A stretch of 64,000 bases of DNA, from contig CAWJPU010000004.1 in assembly GCA_963844805.1 (NCBI GenBank), positions 43,533 to 107,532 of the forward strand. The letters are read 5' to 3'. A program made the translations under genes and the position numbers. This document shows, piece by piece, positions 8,804-18,556 of this stretch. Origin of the DNA: JACCZR01 sp963844805 (GTDB lineage: Bacteria; Actinomycetota; Thermoleophilia; Solirubrobacterales; Thermoleophilaceae). How positions within the stretch are numbered: position 1 is the first letter of the stretch; each line of letters starts with the position of its first letter. The notes beneath the pieces are model-generated. The model saw only the letters and a list, made by a program, of their open reading frames with translations. It ran no database searches and was not told the DNA's origin.

Positions 8804-10323
8804 CTAGGCCGCGGCGGCGGGCTCGACCTTCGGGAACAGCTGGCCGAGCTCGCCGAGCGTCGCGCCGCCGACCGCGCTGCCGAACCGCGCCGCCTGCACC
8901 GAACGATCCTCCACCCCGAGCGCGTCGAGCAGCCGCCCGGCGGCGGCGGGCACGAAGGGCCACAGCAGCAGCGAGACCACCCGCAGCCCCTCGGCCAGCC
9001 CGAGCAGCACGGAGTCCAGCCGCTCGGCCTCGGCCTCGTCCTTCGCCAGCTGCCAGGGCTGCTGCTCCTGCACGTAGGCGTTCAGCGCGCGGACCCGCTC
9101 CCAGATCTCGTCCAGGGCGCCGGTCGGCTCGGTCGCGTCGAGGCAGCGCGCACACGCGCTCGGCGAGCCCGTCGAACAGCTCGGCCAGCTCCGTCGGCGG
9201 CTCCACGTCGGGGACCACCCCGTCGCGGTAGCGCGCCGATCATCGCCAGCGTGCGGCTGGCCAGGTTGCCGTACTCGTTGGCGAGGTCGCTCGTGTAGCG
9301 GGTCTCGAACCCCTCCGGCGAGACCTCGCCGTCCTGGCCGAAGCGCACCTCGCGCATGGCGTAGTAGCGCAGCGCGTCCGCGCCGTAGAGGTCGACCACC
9401 TGGAACGGATCGATCACGTTGCCCAGCGACTTGGACATCTTGTGCTCGCCGAGCAGCAGGAAGCCGTGGATGGCCACCCGCCGCGGCACCTCGATGTCGG
9501 CGGCCATCAGCAAGGCCGGCCAGATCACGGCGTGGAACTTGAGGATGTCCTTGCCGATCAGGTGGACGTCCGCCGGCCAGAAGCGGTCGGTCAGGTCGTC
9601 GCCCTCGCGCGCGTAGGAGAGGGCCGAGTAGTAGTTGATCAGCGCGTCGATCCAGACGTAGATGACCTGGGACTCGTCCCAGGGCACCGGCACGCCCCAC
9701 TTCAGCCGCGCGCGGGAGAGCGAGATGTCCTGCAGCCCCTGCTGGATGAACGACAGCGCCTCGTTGAAGCGGATCTGCGGGGTGACGAAGTCGGGCCGCT
9801 CGGCGTACAGCCGCTCGAGCGGCTCCTGGAAGGCCGACAGCCGGAAGAACCAGTTGTCCTCCTTCTCGCGCTCCAGCTCGATCAGGTGGATCGGGCACTT
9901 GTTGCCGTCCACCAGCTCGGAGTCGGTCTTGAAGTCGGCGCAGCGGGGGCAGTACCAGCCCTCGTAGGTGCCGGCGTACACGTGGCCGTTGTCGTGGATG
10001 CGCTGGACGACGCGCTGGACGACCTCGTGGTGCTCGGGGTCGGTGGTGCGGATGAAGAAGTCGTTGGTGACGCCGAGGGCCGCCGCGAGCTCCTTGAAGC
10101 GGACGTAGTTGCGGTCGCCTAGCTCGCGAGGGGTGATGCCCTCCTGCTCGGCGACCTGGGTCACCGGCTCGCCGTGCTCGTCGGTGCCGGTGAGGAAGAA
10201 CACGTCCTCGCCGCGCTGGCGCATGTGACGGGCCAGGACGTCGGCCGCGATCGTGGTGTACGCGTGCCCCAGGTGGGGCTCCGCGTTCACGTAGTAGATC
10301 GGGGTCGTGACGTAGTAGGCCAT
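8804..10323 (-). CDS. metG: Methionyl-tRNA synthetase, frameshifted near the C-terminus
   Basis: Charges tRNA-Met (class I synthetase). The first 390 residues are open: YYVTTPIYYVNAEPHLGHAY (HIGH motif as HLGH), a zinc knuckle region WYCPRCADFKTDSEL with KCPIH, WIDALINYY, and the KMSKS motif in GEHKMSKSLGN. Two frameshifts, near 9230 and 9150, interrupt the anticodon-binding helical domain, which then resumes (EIWERVRALNAYVQEQQPW) to the end at 8804. No C-terminal tRNA-binding domain follows, so it is the short form of about 505 aa. Confidence 0.93.
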
Positions 10324-10335
10324 CCCCCGAAGACC

Positions 10336-11312
10336 CTAAGGGCCGCTGTCCCGAACCGGGCTCGCGGCCCGCGCTCGCGGCCGGGCCTGCCGAGCGCCAG
10401 CGCGGCCGCCGCCACGCCGAGGCAGGCGAGCGCCCAGCCCAGGTCGAAGCCGGGGCGCGGGTTTGCCGGGGCGTGGACCGTGCCCGTGGGGGCGGGTGCC
10501 GGTGCCTTCGCTTGGCGGGGCTCGGCCGGCGCGGGAGCGGCGCCGGCGGCGCGTGCTCGGCTGCGAGGCCGGGGCCGCGCGCTCCGGGGCCGCGTGCTGG
10601 GGCCGCGTGCTCCGCGACCTTCGCCGCGGGCGCCAGGGCCCGGGTGATCGCGCGAGCCGGCGGCACGCGGCGCCGGCCGGGGGCTCGCACCGGCGCGCCC
10701 GCGGGCACGCGGACACCGCTGTGGGCCGGTGCGAGGGGCGCGGTTGGCCGCAGGGACCGGCGCCGCACCGGCCGCGGCTTGAGCGGCAGCGGCAGCGGCG
10801 CGCCGGCCGGGGCGGGCTTGGCCTGGCCGGGGCCGCCCAGCGGAGCGAGGAAGTCCAGCGGGTCGCGGTAGGCGTGGCGGCTGCCCGCCTCGCGGATCCC
10901 GAAGTGGAGGTGCGGCTGCTGCGCGGACCGGCGCCCGGTGGTGCCCACGGCTCCCAGGCGGCCGCCCGGCGCGCACCCGGTCGCCCTCGCGGACCGACAC
11001 CGACGACAGGTGGAGGTAGGAGGTGTCCCAGCGGCCGTCGGCGGTGCGCACGGAGACCGTGAGGCCGGAGGAGCCGGCCGTTCCGGCGAAGGTGACCCGG
11101 CCGGCGGTGGGCGCCGACACGGCCCGCCCCACCGCAGCCGCGATGTCGATCCCGCGGTGCTGTCCGCCCGCGTAGGGATCGGCGCCGTTTCGGTAGTGGG
11201 TGATGACGTCGCCGCGCACGGGCCACGACCAGGTTCCCGCCGCTTGCGCGGGCGCGGGACCGGCCGTGAGGGAGAGGGCGGCGAGGGTGAGGAGGAGCGG
11301 GATGCGAGCCAT
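10336..11312 (-). CDS. Secreted M23 family peptidase with Pro/Ala-rich tail and C-terminal membrane anchor, frameshifted
   Basis: Cell-wall endopeptidase. The N-terminus is a signal peptide (residues 1-24, cleavage about AQA-AG); the M23 (LytM) core follows with the zinc ligands HRGIDIAA (H and D) and QQPHLHFGIRE (HxH). After it comes a long Pro/Ala/Arg-rich linker and a C-terminal hydrophobic helix, FDLGWALACLGVAAAALAL. Frameshifts occur near 10960 and at least twice in the linker, so the end is uncertain: 10336 (12 bp before metG) or 10287 (overlapping metG). It occupies the position where other actinobacteria carry a cell-wall gene such as rpfB beside rsmA. Confidence 0.8.
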
Positions 11313-11464
11313 GGCCGCGACCGTAGGCGCGTTCGCGGCCGCGGGGCGCGGGGGCGTCGGAGTCGTAACGGTGCGTAACGGTCGGCGGGGAGTTCGTCAC
11401 TCGGGCGTTACACGAGCGGCGGGCAGGCGGCCCGCAGCAGGAGGCACACGGGGTGCGGAAATCG

Positions 11465-11484
11465 TCAGCGGCGCTGAGCGTTTT
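11465..11484. terminator. Candidate terminator-like inverted repeat downstream of rsmI
   Basis: A TCAGC/GCTGA inverted repeat with a GGC spacer is followed on the plus strand by GCGTTTTC and on the minus strand by CGATTT. It lies about 90 bp past the rsmI stop. The same pattern occurs at 29273. The rest of the 11313-11566 gap holds a direct repeat of CGTAACGGT near 11367-11388 and no convincing gene. Confidence 0.35.
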
Positions 11485-11566
11485 CTTGGAGGGGTGTGCC
11501 ACAGCGCGCGCCCGGCGGCGGGCGCTGCCAGCGAGCGGCGAGCGCCCTGGCGCCGGCGCGCGGGGA

Positions 11567-12388
11567 TCAGTCGTCCGAGCTCGTGAGCGCGCGGTAGAGC
11601 TCGTTGGCCCGGCCCCCGGTGAGCTCGGCGACCACCGCGGCAGCCGGCCGGGGCCGCGCGCCCGCGTCCACCAGCCGCCGCAGGGCGTCGAGGCCGGCGG
11701 GGGCGTCCGGGTCCGACGGCGAGGGCTCGGCCGGGCCGATCACCAGCACGACCTCCCCCCGCGGGTCCTCGTCGGCGTAGCGGCGCGGCGAGCTCGGCGG
11801 CCTCGCCGCGCACGACCTCCTCGTGCACCTTGGTCAGCTCGCGGCAGACGGCGACCGGCCGCGACGGGTCGATCGAGGCCAGCACCTCCAGCGAAGAGGC
11901 CACCCGGCGCGGCGACTCGAAGGCGACCAGGGTCCCGCCCGGCTCGGCGAGCAGCGACCGTAGCTCGCCCTTCTTGCGCGGCAGGAAGCCCTCGAAGCGC
12001 CAGTGGTCGGCGGGCAGGGCGGACGCCACCAGCGCGGCGAGCGCCGCCGAGGCCCGGGCAGCACCTCCACCTCCACCCCCGCGGCCACGCACGCGCGCAC
12101 GAGCACGAAGCCGGGGTCGGAGACCAGGGGCATGCCGGCGTCGGAGACCAGCGCGACCGTCGAACCGCTGCGCATCTGCTCGACGAGCTTCGCGGCCTCG
12201 GCCGACTCGTTGTGCTCGTGGTAGGCGACCAGCCGCGCCGACACCCCGTAGCGGTCCAGCAGCACCCGGGTGCGGCGGGTGTCCTCGCACGCGACGACGT
12301 CGGCGTCGCGGAGGGCGGAGAGCACCCGCAGGGTCACGTCCTCGAGGTTCCCGATCGGGGTCGGGCACACCACCAAGCGCCCGCTCAC
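11567..12388 (-). CDS. rsmI: 16S rRNA (cytidine-1402-2'-O)-methyltransferase, frameshifted
   Basis: Tetrapyrrole-methylase-fold enzyme that methylates C1402 in the ribosomal P site. The N-terminus has GRLVVCPTPIGNLEDVTLR, then ACEDTRRTRVLLDRYG, YHEHNE, VALVSDAGMPLVSDPGF and, after a frameshift near 12055, SALPADHWRFEGFLPRKKGE and AFESPRRVASSLE. A second break near 11780 precedes the C-terminal LVIGPAE and ELYRALTSSDD. The GTG start at 12388 overlaps the expected stop of the ROK gene as GTGA. Confidence 0.9.
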
Positions 12389-13324
12389 GAGGCCGACCCG
12401 TCCAGCGCCAGCAAGCGCCGCGCCGAGCATCCCCGACTCGCCGCCGAAGTAAGCCTCGACCACCCGCATGCGCGGGGGCCCCAGCCCCTGAGCGGTGAGC
12501 ACCTCGCGCGCGGGATCCAGCAGGAGGTCGCCCGCGGCCACCGCGCCGCCCCCGATCACCGCCACCTCGGGATCGAGGACGTTGAGAATGCTGACCAGAC
12601 CGGCCCCCAGGCGGCGGCCGACCGAGCAGACGGCCTCCATCGCCAGCTCGTCGCCGGCGTGGGCCAGCTCGGTGACGAACGACCCGCGGATGGCGCCGTC
12701 GGCCTCGAGCCGCTTGCCGAGCGCCGAGCGCGGGTGGGCGCGGCCGGCCTCGGTCCCGGCGATCCCGATCGCGGTGCCCGAGGCCAAGACCTCGAGGCAG
12801 CCCCGCCCCCCGCAGGGGCAGGGCGGCCCGTCGATATCGACGACCATGTGGCCCAGCTCGCCTGCCGTGCCCGTGGCGCCGCGGTATACCCGTCCGTCGA
12901 GGATCAGCCCGCCGCCGATCCCGGTCCCGAGCGCGAACATCACCGCGTGCGAGGTGCCGCGGGCGGCGCCGAAGCGGTGCTCGGCGACCACCGCGGCGTT
13001 CACGTCGTTGTCGACGAAGACCGGGAGGCCCAGGCGCTCGGCCATCAGGTCGGCGAAGGGCACGTCGTCGAGGGGCAGGTGGACCGAGGCCACCGAGCGG
13101 CCGAAGGACACGAGCGACGGGATCCCGAAGCCCACGCAGGCCGCATCGGGGGCCGCGTTGCGGAGCTCCTCGACCGCTTCGACGATGATCCGGAGCGTCT
13201 CCTCGCGATCGGCTCCGCGCCACAGCCGGTGGACGCGGTTGTGCACCACGAGGCCGTCGTCGACCACGCCGCCGAGCAGCTTCGTGCCCCCCGCGTCGAC
13301 GCCGATGACGCGCTTTGGCGGCAT
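12385..13324 (-). CDS. ROK family sugar kinase (glucokinase-like)
   Basis: ATP-dependent hexose kinase or ROK relative. Seen: phosphate loop VIGVDAGGTKLLGG, DNDVNAAVVAEHRFG, FALGTGIGGGLILDG, GELGHMVVDIDG, and the zinc motif CPCGGRGCLE. No N-terminal helix-turn-helix, so it is a kinase rather than a ROK repressor. Near 12405 an extra G in GCGGCG carries the frame into rsmI; removing it gives a C-terminus LLALDGSAS and a TGA that overlaps the rsmI start. The start is ATG at 13324, 22 bp from the divergent LCP gene. Confidence 0.88.
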
Positions 13325-13346
13325 CGCCGGACGATATAAGGGGGGG

Positions 13347-14420
13347 ATGGCCGACTCGCCCTCCGGCGGCCCGCCGGAGTACAAGGTCTACAAGACCCGC
13401 AAGAACCCCTTCTCCGGAATCGGGGGGGGCGGGCTCGACGGCCTGCGCAGACGCAGGGGCCGGGACAAGGGCCCAAAGCAGCCCCGCGCGGAGGGCCCGA
13501 TCACCCCTGGGCGCGTCATCAAGATCGCCGCCTTGGCGCTGGCGGGCTGGCTGCTCTTCTCCCTCGCGCTGTTCCTGCTCAGCGCTCAACTGAACGGCGG
13601 CCTGTCGCCCAAGACCGAGAAGGCGCTCTCGGGAGGCGGCAGCATCCTGACCGGCAGCAACATCCTCGTGCTCGGCACCGACACCCGGGCGGGCGACTCG
13701 ATCGACAAGAGCCAGACGGGGCCGGCTCGGGCGGACACGATCATGGTGCTGCACGCGAACCTGGGCGGGTTCAGGCGCCTCTCCATCCCGCGCGACGCCT
13801 ATGCCGAGATCCCCGGCCACGACGCCCAGAAGATCAACGCCGCCTACGCGCTGGGCGGGCGGCCGCTGATGATCGAGACCGTCGAGCAGTACCTCGGCAA
13901 CGACCTGAAGATCAACCACCTGATGGAGATCGACTTCAAGGGCTTCCCGAAGTTCGTGGACGCGATCGGGGGGATCACGGTGACCGCGAAGCGGAGGGTC
14001 TGCTCGCCGCCGTTCGACAACTTCTGGAAGGGCCTCAAGTTCAAGAAGGGCGAGAACCACCTGAACGGCGAGAAGGCGCTCGGGTGGGCCCGCGTGCGCA
14101 AGAACGAGTGCGCGCCGTCGGAGGACGACACCGCCCGCGCAGCGCGCCAGCAGCAGCTGCTCTCAGGCGTGCGCGGCCAGTTCTTCTCGCCCTTCATGCT
14201 CATCCGCGCGCCGTGGGTCGCCTGGCGCGCGCCGCGGGCGTTCAAGACGGACCTGCACGGCCCGGGGTTCCTCGCGCTGGGCCTCGACGCGATGGTGGGC
14301 GGCACGGGCGACTCCGAGGTGCTCAAGCCCTCCTGCGCGGGCTGCGGCCCAGGTGGGAGCCTGCTGGTGCCGGAGGCCGAGCGGAGCGACGCCGTCGACC
14401 GCCTCCAGGGCGACAGCTAG
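13347..14420 (+). CDS. LytR-CpsA-Psr (LCP) family cell-wall ligase
   Basis: Membrane enzyme that transfers lipid-linked glycopolymers to peptidoglycan. The 357-aa protein has a basic cytoplasmic N-terminus (GLRRRRGRDKG), one transmembrane helix (about residues 63-83, ALAGWLLFSLALFLLSA), then the LCP domain: NILVLGTDTRAGD, ARADTIMVLHA, RLSIPRDAYAEIPGH, KINAAYALGG and the Arg-rich ALGWARVRKNEC. The ATG follows a G-rich ribosome site directly. It is divergent from the ROK gene and its last four bases overlap the convergent FmdB-type gene. Confidence 0.92.
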   Translation: MADSPSGGPPEYKVYKTRKNPFSGIGGGGLDGLRRRRGRDKGPKQPRAEGPITPGRVIKIAALALAGWLLFSLALFLLSAQLNGGLSPKTEKALSGGGSILTGSNILVLGTDTRAGDSIDKSQTGPARADTIMVLHANLGGFRRLSIPRDAYAEIPGHDAQKINAAYALGGRPLMIETVEQYLGNDLKINHLMEIDFKGFPKFVDAIGGITVTAKRRVCSPPFDNFWKGLKFKKGENHLNGEKALGWARVRKNECAPSEDDTARAARQQQLLSGVRGQFFSPFMLIRAPWVAWRAPRAFKTDLHGPGFLALGLDAMVGGTGDSEVLKPSCAGCGPGGSLLVPEAERSDAVDRLQGDS

Positions 14421-14695
14421 TCCGGCGAGGAGCCGTTGCTGGAGGACGACTCGGACTTCGACTCGGACTTCGACTCCGACTTCTTGGGCTTGGTGTCGGT
14501 CGAGGTGTCCGAGGACTTCTTCTTGCCGTAGTCGGTGGTGTAGAAGCCCGACCCCTTGAAGTGGACGGCCGGCGCGGACAGGACCCGGCGGGCGGAAGCG
14601 CCGCAGACCTGGCACTCGGTAAGAGGGTCGTCGCTCATCCGCTGGAAAATGTCGAACTCATGGCCGTTGTCGCAGCGGTATTCGTAGATCGGCAC
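14417..14695 (-). CDS. FmdB family zinc-ribbon protein
   Basis: A 92-aa protein with the FmdB/CxxC regulatory-protein ribbon: PIYEYRCDNGHEFD and ECQVCGASARRVLS, then HFKGSGFYTTDYG. The tail is low complexity, made of KSES/SSS repeats. GTG at 14695 is preferred because the ribbon starts there; a longer frame reaches 14851 but adds unconserved residues. Function is not established for the family; these proteins often accompany amide hydrolases or housekeeping genes. Confidence 0.85.
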   Translation of the reverse strand: MPIYEYRCDNGHEFDIFQRMSDDPLTECQVCGASARRVLSAPAVHFKGSGFYTTDYGKKKSSDTSTDTKPKKSESKSESKSESSSSNGSSPD

Positions 14696-14840
14696 GGCGC
14701 GCCGAGTATAGGTGCGGCCTAGGAGGGGGGTCGCGGCTGCTCGAGGTCCTCGAGCAGCGAGACGCCCGCCGCGTGCCAGACGAGCCAGGCGGTCACATGA
14801 CGTACAGGGCGAAAGGCCGTCCTGATCATCCCGCGACCTG

Positions 14841-14846
14841 TATAGC
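14841..14846 (+). promoter_or_regulatory. Candidate -10 element of glyS
   Basis: TATAGC stands about 30 bp upstream of the glyS ATG and 11 bp upstream of an in-frame GTG (14857), so a short-leader or leaderless transcript is possible. No convincing -35 hexamer is seen. Confidence 0.35.
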
Positions 14847-14874
14847 GTCACTCCCCGTGCCCGAGGCCGTCTCC

Positions 14875-16194
14875 ATGGACAAAATCGTCGCTCTTTGCAA
14901 GCGCCGCGGCTTCATCTTCCAGAGCTCGGAGATCTACGGCGGCATGGCCTCGGTCTACGACTACGGCCATTACGGAGTGCTGCTGAAGGGCAACGTGAAG
15001 TCCGAGTGGTGGCGCACCGTGCTCCAGGAGCGCGACGACATGGTCGCCCTCGACGCCGCGATCCTCATGCACCCCCGCACCTGGGAGGCCAGCGGCCACC
15101 TGGAGGGGTTCACCGACCCCCTGGTCCAGTGCCTGGGCGAGTGCAAGAAGCGCTGGCGTGAGGACCACCTCCAGCCCGGCGAGCGCAAGTGCCCGGAGTG
15201 CGGCGGCGAGCTGTCCGAGGCGCGCCAGTTCAACCTGATGTTCGAGACCCACGTGGGGCCCGTGAAGGACGAGGGCTCGGTGGTCTACCTGAGGCCCGAG
15301 ACCGCCCAGGGCATCTTCGTGAACTTCAAGAACGTCCTGCAGTTCGCGCGAAAGAAGCCGCCGTTCGGCATCGCTCAGGTGGGCAAGGCGTTCCGCAACG
15401 AGATCACCACCCAGAGCTTCATCTTCCGGACGTACGAGTTCGAGCAGATGGAGATCGAGTTCTTCGTCCCCCCGGCTGAGGCCGAGGCCTGGCACCGGCG
15501 CTGGATGGAGGACCGAATGCGCTGGTACACCGACCTGGGCATCCGGTCCGACCACCTGCAGCTGCGCCCGCACGGCGCCGACGAGCTCTCCCACTACTCG
15601 AGCGCCACGAGCGACATCGAGTACCTGTTCCCGATGGGCTGGTCCGAGCTCGAGGGGATCGCCAACCGCGGCGACTTCGACCTCACCCAGCACGCCAGGT
15701 ACAGCGGCGAGAAGATGGAGTACGTCGACCCCGGCACCGGCGACCGCTACGTCCCGCACGTGATCGAGCCCTCGGCCGGCGCCGACCGGGGGATGCTGGC
15801 CTTCATGGTCGACGCCTACGACGAGGAGGAGGTCGAGGGCCGCGAGCGGGTGGTGCTCCGCCTCCACCCCCGGCTGGCGCCGGTCAAGGCCGCGGTGCTG
15901 CCGCTGGTCAACAAGGACGGCCAGCCCGAGAAGGCCCGCGCGATCTACGAGGAGCTGCGCACCCGGATACCCGTCGAGTTCGACACCGGCGGCTCGATCG
16001 GCAAGCGCTATCGGCGCCAGGACGAGATCGGGACGCCGTGGGGCGTGACCGTCGACCACCAGACGATGGAGGACGACACCGTCACCCTGCGCGACCGCGA
16101 CTCGCTGGACCAGACCCGCATCCCGATCGCGCAGCTCACGGCCGAGCTGGAGAGCCGCCTACACGAGCCCTGGAGCAGTCCGAAGCTGACCTAA
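14875..16194 (+). CDS. glyS: Glycyl-tRNA synthetase (class II, alpha2 type)
   Basis: Charges tRNA-Gly. Intact 439-aa product: MDKIVALCKRRGFIFQSSEIYG, motif-2 area PFGIAQVGKAFRNEITT with FRTYEFEQMEIEFF, and motif 3 GADRGMLAFMVDAY, followed by the anticodon domain (LVNKDGQPEKARAIYEEL). ATG 14875 is chosen because GAGG lies 8 bp upstream; GTG 14857 is an alternative. There are cysteine pairs (CLGECKKRW and KCPECGGEL) inserted in the catalytic domain, likely a zinc site. Confidence 0.95.
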   Translation: MDKIVALCKRRGFIFQSSEIYGGMASVYDYGHYGVLLKGNVKSEWWRTVLQERDDMVALDAAILMHPRTWEASGHLEGFTDPLVQCLGECKKRWREDHLQPGERKCPECGGELSEARQFNLMFETHVGPVKDEGSVVYLRPETAQGIFVNFKNVLQFARKKPPFGIAQVGKAFRNEITTQSFIFRTYEFEQMEIEFFVPPAEAEAWHRRWMEDRMRWYTDLGIRSDHLQLRPHGADELSHYSSATSDIEYLFPMGWSELEGIANRGDFDLTQHARYSGEKMEYVDPGTGDRYVPHVIEPSAGADRGMLAFMVDAYDEEEVEGRERVVLRLHPRLAPVKAAVLPLVNKDGQPEKARAIYEELRTRIPVEFDTGGSIGKRYRRQDEIGTPWGVTVDHQTMEDDTVTLRDRDSLDQTRIPIAQLTAELESRLHEPWSSPKLT

Positions 16195-16203
16195 AATGGC
16201 TGC

Positions 16204-17044
16204 ATGCAGCCGCTGTTCGAGCACCGGCTGGAGCTCGCGGGGTACAGGACACGCGCGCTGGAGCTCGAGGGCGAGGGGCCGCCGCTGCTGCTGCTCCACG
16301 GCTGGGCCGACAGCGCCGACACCTGGAGGCTGCTGCTCGACCGGCTCGGCCGCGAGGGTCGGGCCGCCCTGGCGCTCGACATGCCCGGCTTCGGCACCGC
16401 CGACACGCTCGGCGACGGGCCCATCCTCGAGCAGCTCGACGCGTTCGTGGACGCCGCGCTGGCGCACACCGGCGAGGGCGCGATAGCGGTAGGCAACTCG
16501 CTCGGCGGCTGCGCCGCTCTGCGGGCGGCCGAGCGCCACCGGCTCGGCGGCGTGGTGGCCGTCGCCCCCGCGGGCCTCGACATGGCCCGCTGGTTCGTGC
16601 TCGTGCGGCGCGACCCGCTCGTGCGCAACCTGCTCGCCTCTCCTCTGCCCGTCCCCAACGCCGTGACCCGCCGGGTGGTCGCCGGGGTCTACAGCCGGCT
16701 GGCCTTCCACCGGCCCTCCAGGGTCGACCCGCGCGTGGTCCAGACCTTCGCCGGCCACCTGGAGAGCCGCTCCACCGCGGCGCGGGTGGTGCGCAGCGCC
16801 CGCCGGCTGCTGCCCGAGCTCGACGACTGCTTCGAGTTCGAGCGAATCTCGCTGCCCGGTGCTGCTGGTGTGGGGCAGACAGGACCTGCTCGTGTTCCAG
16901 TCGGGCGCCGAGCGCGTGCTGGACGCCGTGACCGGCTCGCGCCTCGAGGTCATCGAGGAGTGCGGCCACTGCCCGCAGCTGGAGCGCCCGGATCGGCTCG
17001 GCGACCTGCTCCTAGACTTCTCGCGATCGCCCGCCTCGCTCTAG
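16204..17044 (+). CDS. Alpha/beta hydrolase (serine), frameshifted
   Basis: Nine bases after glyS. Shows LLLLHGWADSADTW (oxyanion region), the nucleophile elbow VGNSLGGCAA, LVWGRQDLLV carrying the acid residue, and ECGHCPQLERP with the His. An extra base near 16853 shifts the frame just before LLVWGRQD; after repair the protein is about 279 aa and stops at 17044. It resembles MhpC/BioH-type esterases; the substrate is unknown. It probably forms a pair with the next hydrolase gene. Confidence 0.85.
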
Positions 17045-17079
17045 ACACCCTCGTCGACTCGGCCGCCAACGGCTACGAC

Positions 17080-18160
17080 ATGCTCGTCGGAGGCGGCCTG
17101 GCCGAGCTCTCCCCGACCCCGAAGTCGATCATCGACGAGGGGCCGCAGCGCACGGTCTACCGCTACCGCCCGGCCCGCGGAGGGCCGCAGCGCCGCTCGC
17201 CGGTGCTGCTGGTGCCGCCGCTCGCCGCGCCGGCCAGCTGCTTCGACCTGCGCCGCGGCTGCAGCGTCGCCGAGCACCTGGTCGCCCGCGGGCACCCCAC
17301 CTACCTGGTCGACTACGGGCCCATCTCCTTCTCCGACCGCGCGCTGGGGCTCGAGCACTGGGTCGAGGACGTCATCCCCAAGGCCGTCGAGGTCGCGTCG
17401 GAGGACGCCGGCGGGGCGCCGGTGCAGCCGCTTGGCTGGTGCCTGGGCGGGATCCTGACTCTGCTGGCGGTGGCCGGCGACCAGAAGCTGCCGGTCTCCT
17501 CGGTGGCCATGGTGGCCAGCCCGTTCGACTTCGCCCAGGTGCGGATGTTCGCCCCGATCCGCCGGCTGTCGCAGCTCACGGGTGGCGCCCTGGTCTCCGC
17601 GCTCTACAAGGGCCTGGGCGGCGCCCCCGCCCCGCTGGTCTCGCTCGGCTTCCGGCTCACGGCGATCGACCGCTACCTGACCAAGCCGCTGTTCCTGGCC
17701 CAGAACCTCGGCGACCGCGACACGCTCGCCCACGCCGAGGCGGTCGACGACTACATGGCCCACATGCTCGCCTACCCCGGCCGCACCTTCGGCCAGCTCT
17801 ACCACGCCTTCTTCCGCGTCAACGAGCTGGCCGGCGGCAAGGTCCAGCTCGTCCGATCAGGAGATCGACCTGGGCGCCGTCCGCCAGCCCGTCCTGAGCG
17901 TGGCCGGCGCCGCCGACGTGCTGGCCCCCCGAGCCGCGGTCCGCCACATCGCCGACCTGCTGCCCAACGCCGAGCAGGTCACCCTGCGCGACGCGCCCGG
18001 GGGCCACCTGGGCGTGCTCACCGGGCGCTCGGCCCGCCGGACCACCTGGCCCGAGATCGACGAGTTCCTCGCGGCCAACGACGCGGTCGAGCTGAAGCCC
18101 AAGGGCAGGCGCCGCGCGGCCGCCTCAGCGCGGGAGCGGGTAGCCGCGCAGCCGGCCTAG
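17080..18160 (+). CDS. PHA-synthase-like alpha/beta hydrolase with Cys nucleophile, frameshifted
   Basis: The core reads VLLVPPLAAPASCFDLR, YLVDYGPISFSDR, then the lipase-box-like GWCLGGILT in which the nucleophile is Cys, as in polyhydroxyalkanoate synthases (GxCxGG). The acid and base would be in AGAADVLAP and GGHLGVLTGR. A frame break near 17860 precedes these last motifs. ATG 17080 is the first start in frame, but conserved-looking residues (ARLALDTLVDSAANGYD) lie upstream, so the true start may overlap the previous gene. The ending overlaps the convergent flavin-barrel gene by 36 bp. PhaC activity itself is not proven. Confidence 0.72.
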
Positions 18161-18556
18161 AGGGCAGGCCAACTCGGCCACGATCTTCGGGTCCGCGCCC
18201 GCGGCCTGGGGATCCAGCCAGCGCCAGCGAGCGCCGTCCAGCATCTCGGTGCGCCCGTCGGCCTGGTGGTCCTGGACCGACTCGACACGAAGCTCGACCC
18301 CCACCACCGGCGCCACCTCGAGCGGGTCGCGAACGACGGTCGCCGTGCCGTGGGCGGTGAAGGCGAGGTCGGTCCCAAGGAGGCACAGCGCCACCCGCGG
18401 ATCGCTCCGCAGGCGCTCGAGCGTGTCGCGCCCGCGGCCGAGCGCGAAGGCGAGCCGGTCGTCGGCCAGCCGCACGGCGGTGGACACCGGGATGGCGTGC
18501 GGACCGGCCACGCACAGCACGGCGGGCGTGCCCTGCCGCCAGACCGGGAGCGTCAG
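18125..18556 (-). CDS. Pyridoxamine 5'-phosphate oxidase-like (split-barrel flavin) protein
   Basis: About 143 aa: LPVWRQGTPAVLCVAG, AIPVSTAVRLADDRLAFALGR, TLERLRSDPRVALCLLG, AFTAHGTATVVRDPLE. This is the FMN/F420 split-barrel layout common in actinobacteria. No ATG, GTG or TTG fits the conserved N-terminus; the first codon would be CTG overlapping the MMPL stop as CTGA, or the true start is masked by an error. It is last in the tetR-mmpL operon. Confidence 0.7.
   Translation of the reverse strand: MTLPVWRQGTPAVLCVAGPHAIPVSTAVRLADDRLAFALGRGRDTLERLRSDPRVALCLLGTDLAFTAHGTATVVRDPLEVAPVVGVELRVESVQDHQADGRTEMLDGARWRWLDPQAAGADPKIVAELACPLGRLRGYPLPR

Noticed and set aside
6417..8807. A 796-aa plus-strand open frame
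   Set aside because: Antisense shadow of ispE, rsmA and tatD in GC-rich DNA; low-complexity Arg/Ala/Pro content and no motif.
11834..13384. A 516-aa kinase-methyltransferase fusion
   Set aside because: One extra G explains it; each half has its own normal end and start in a GTGA overlap.
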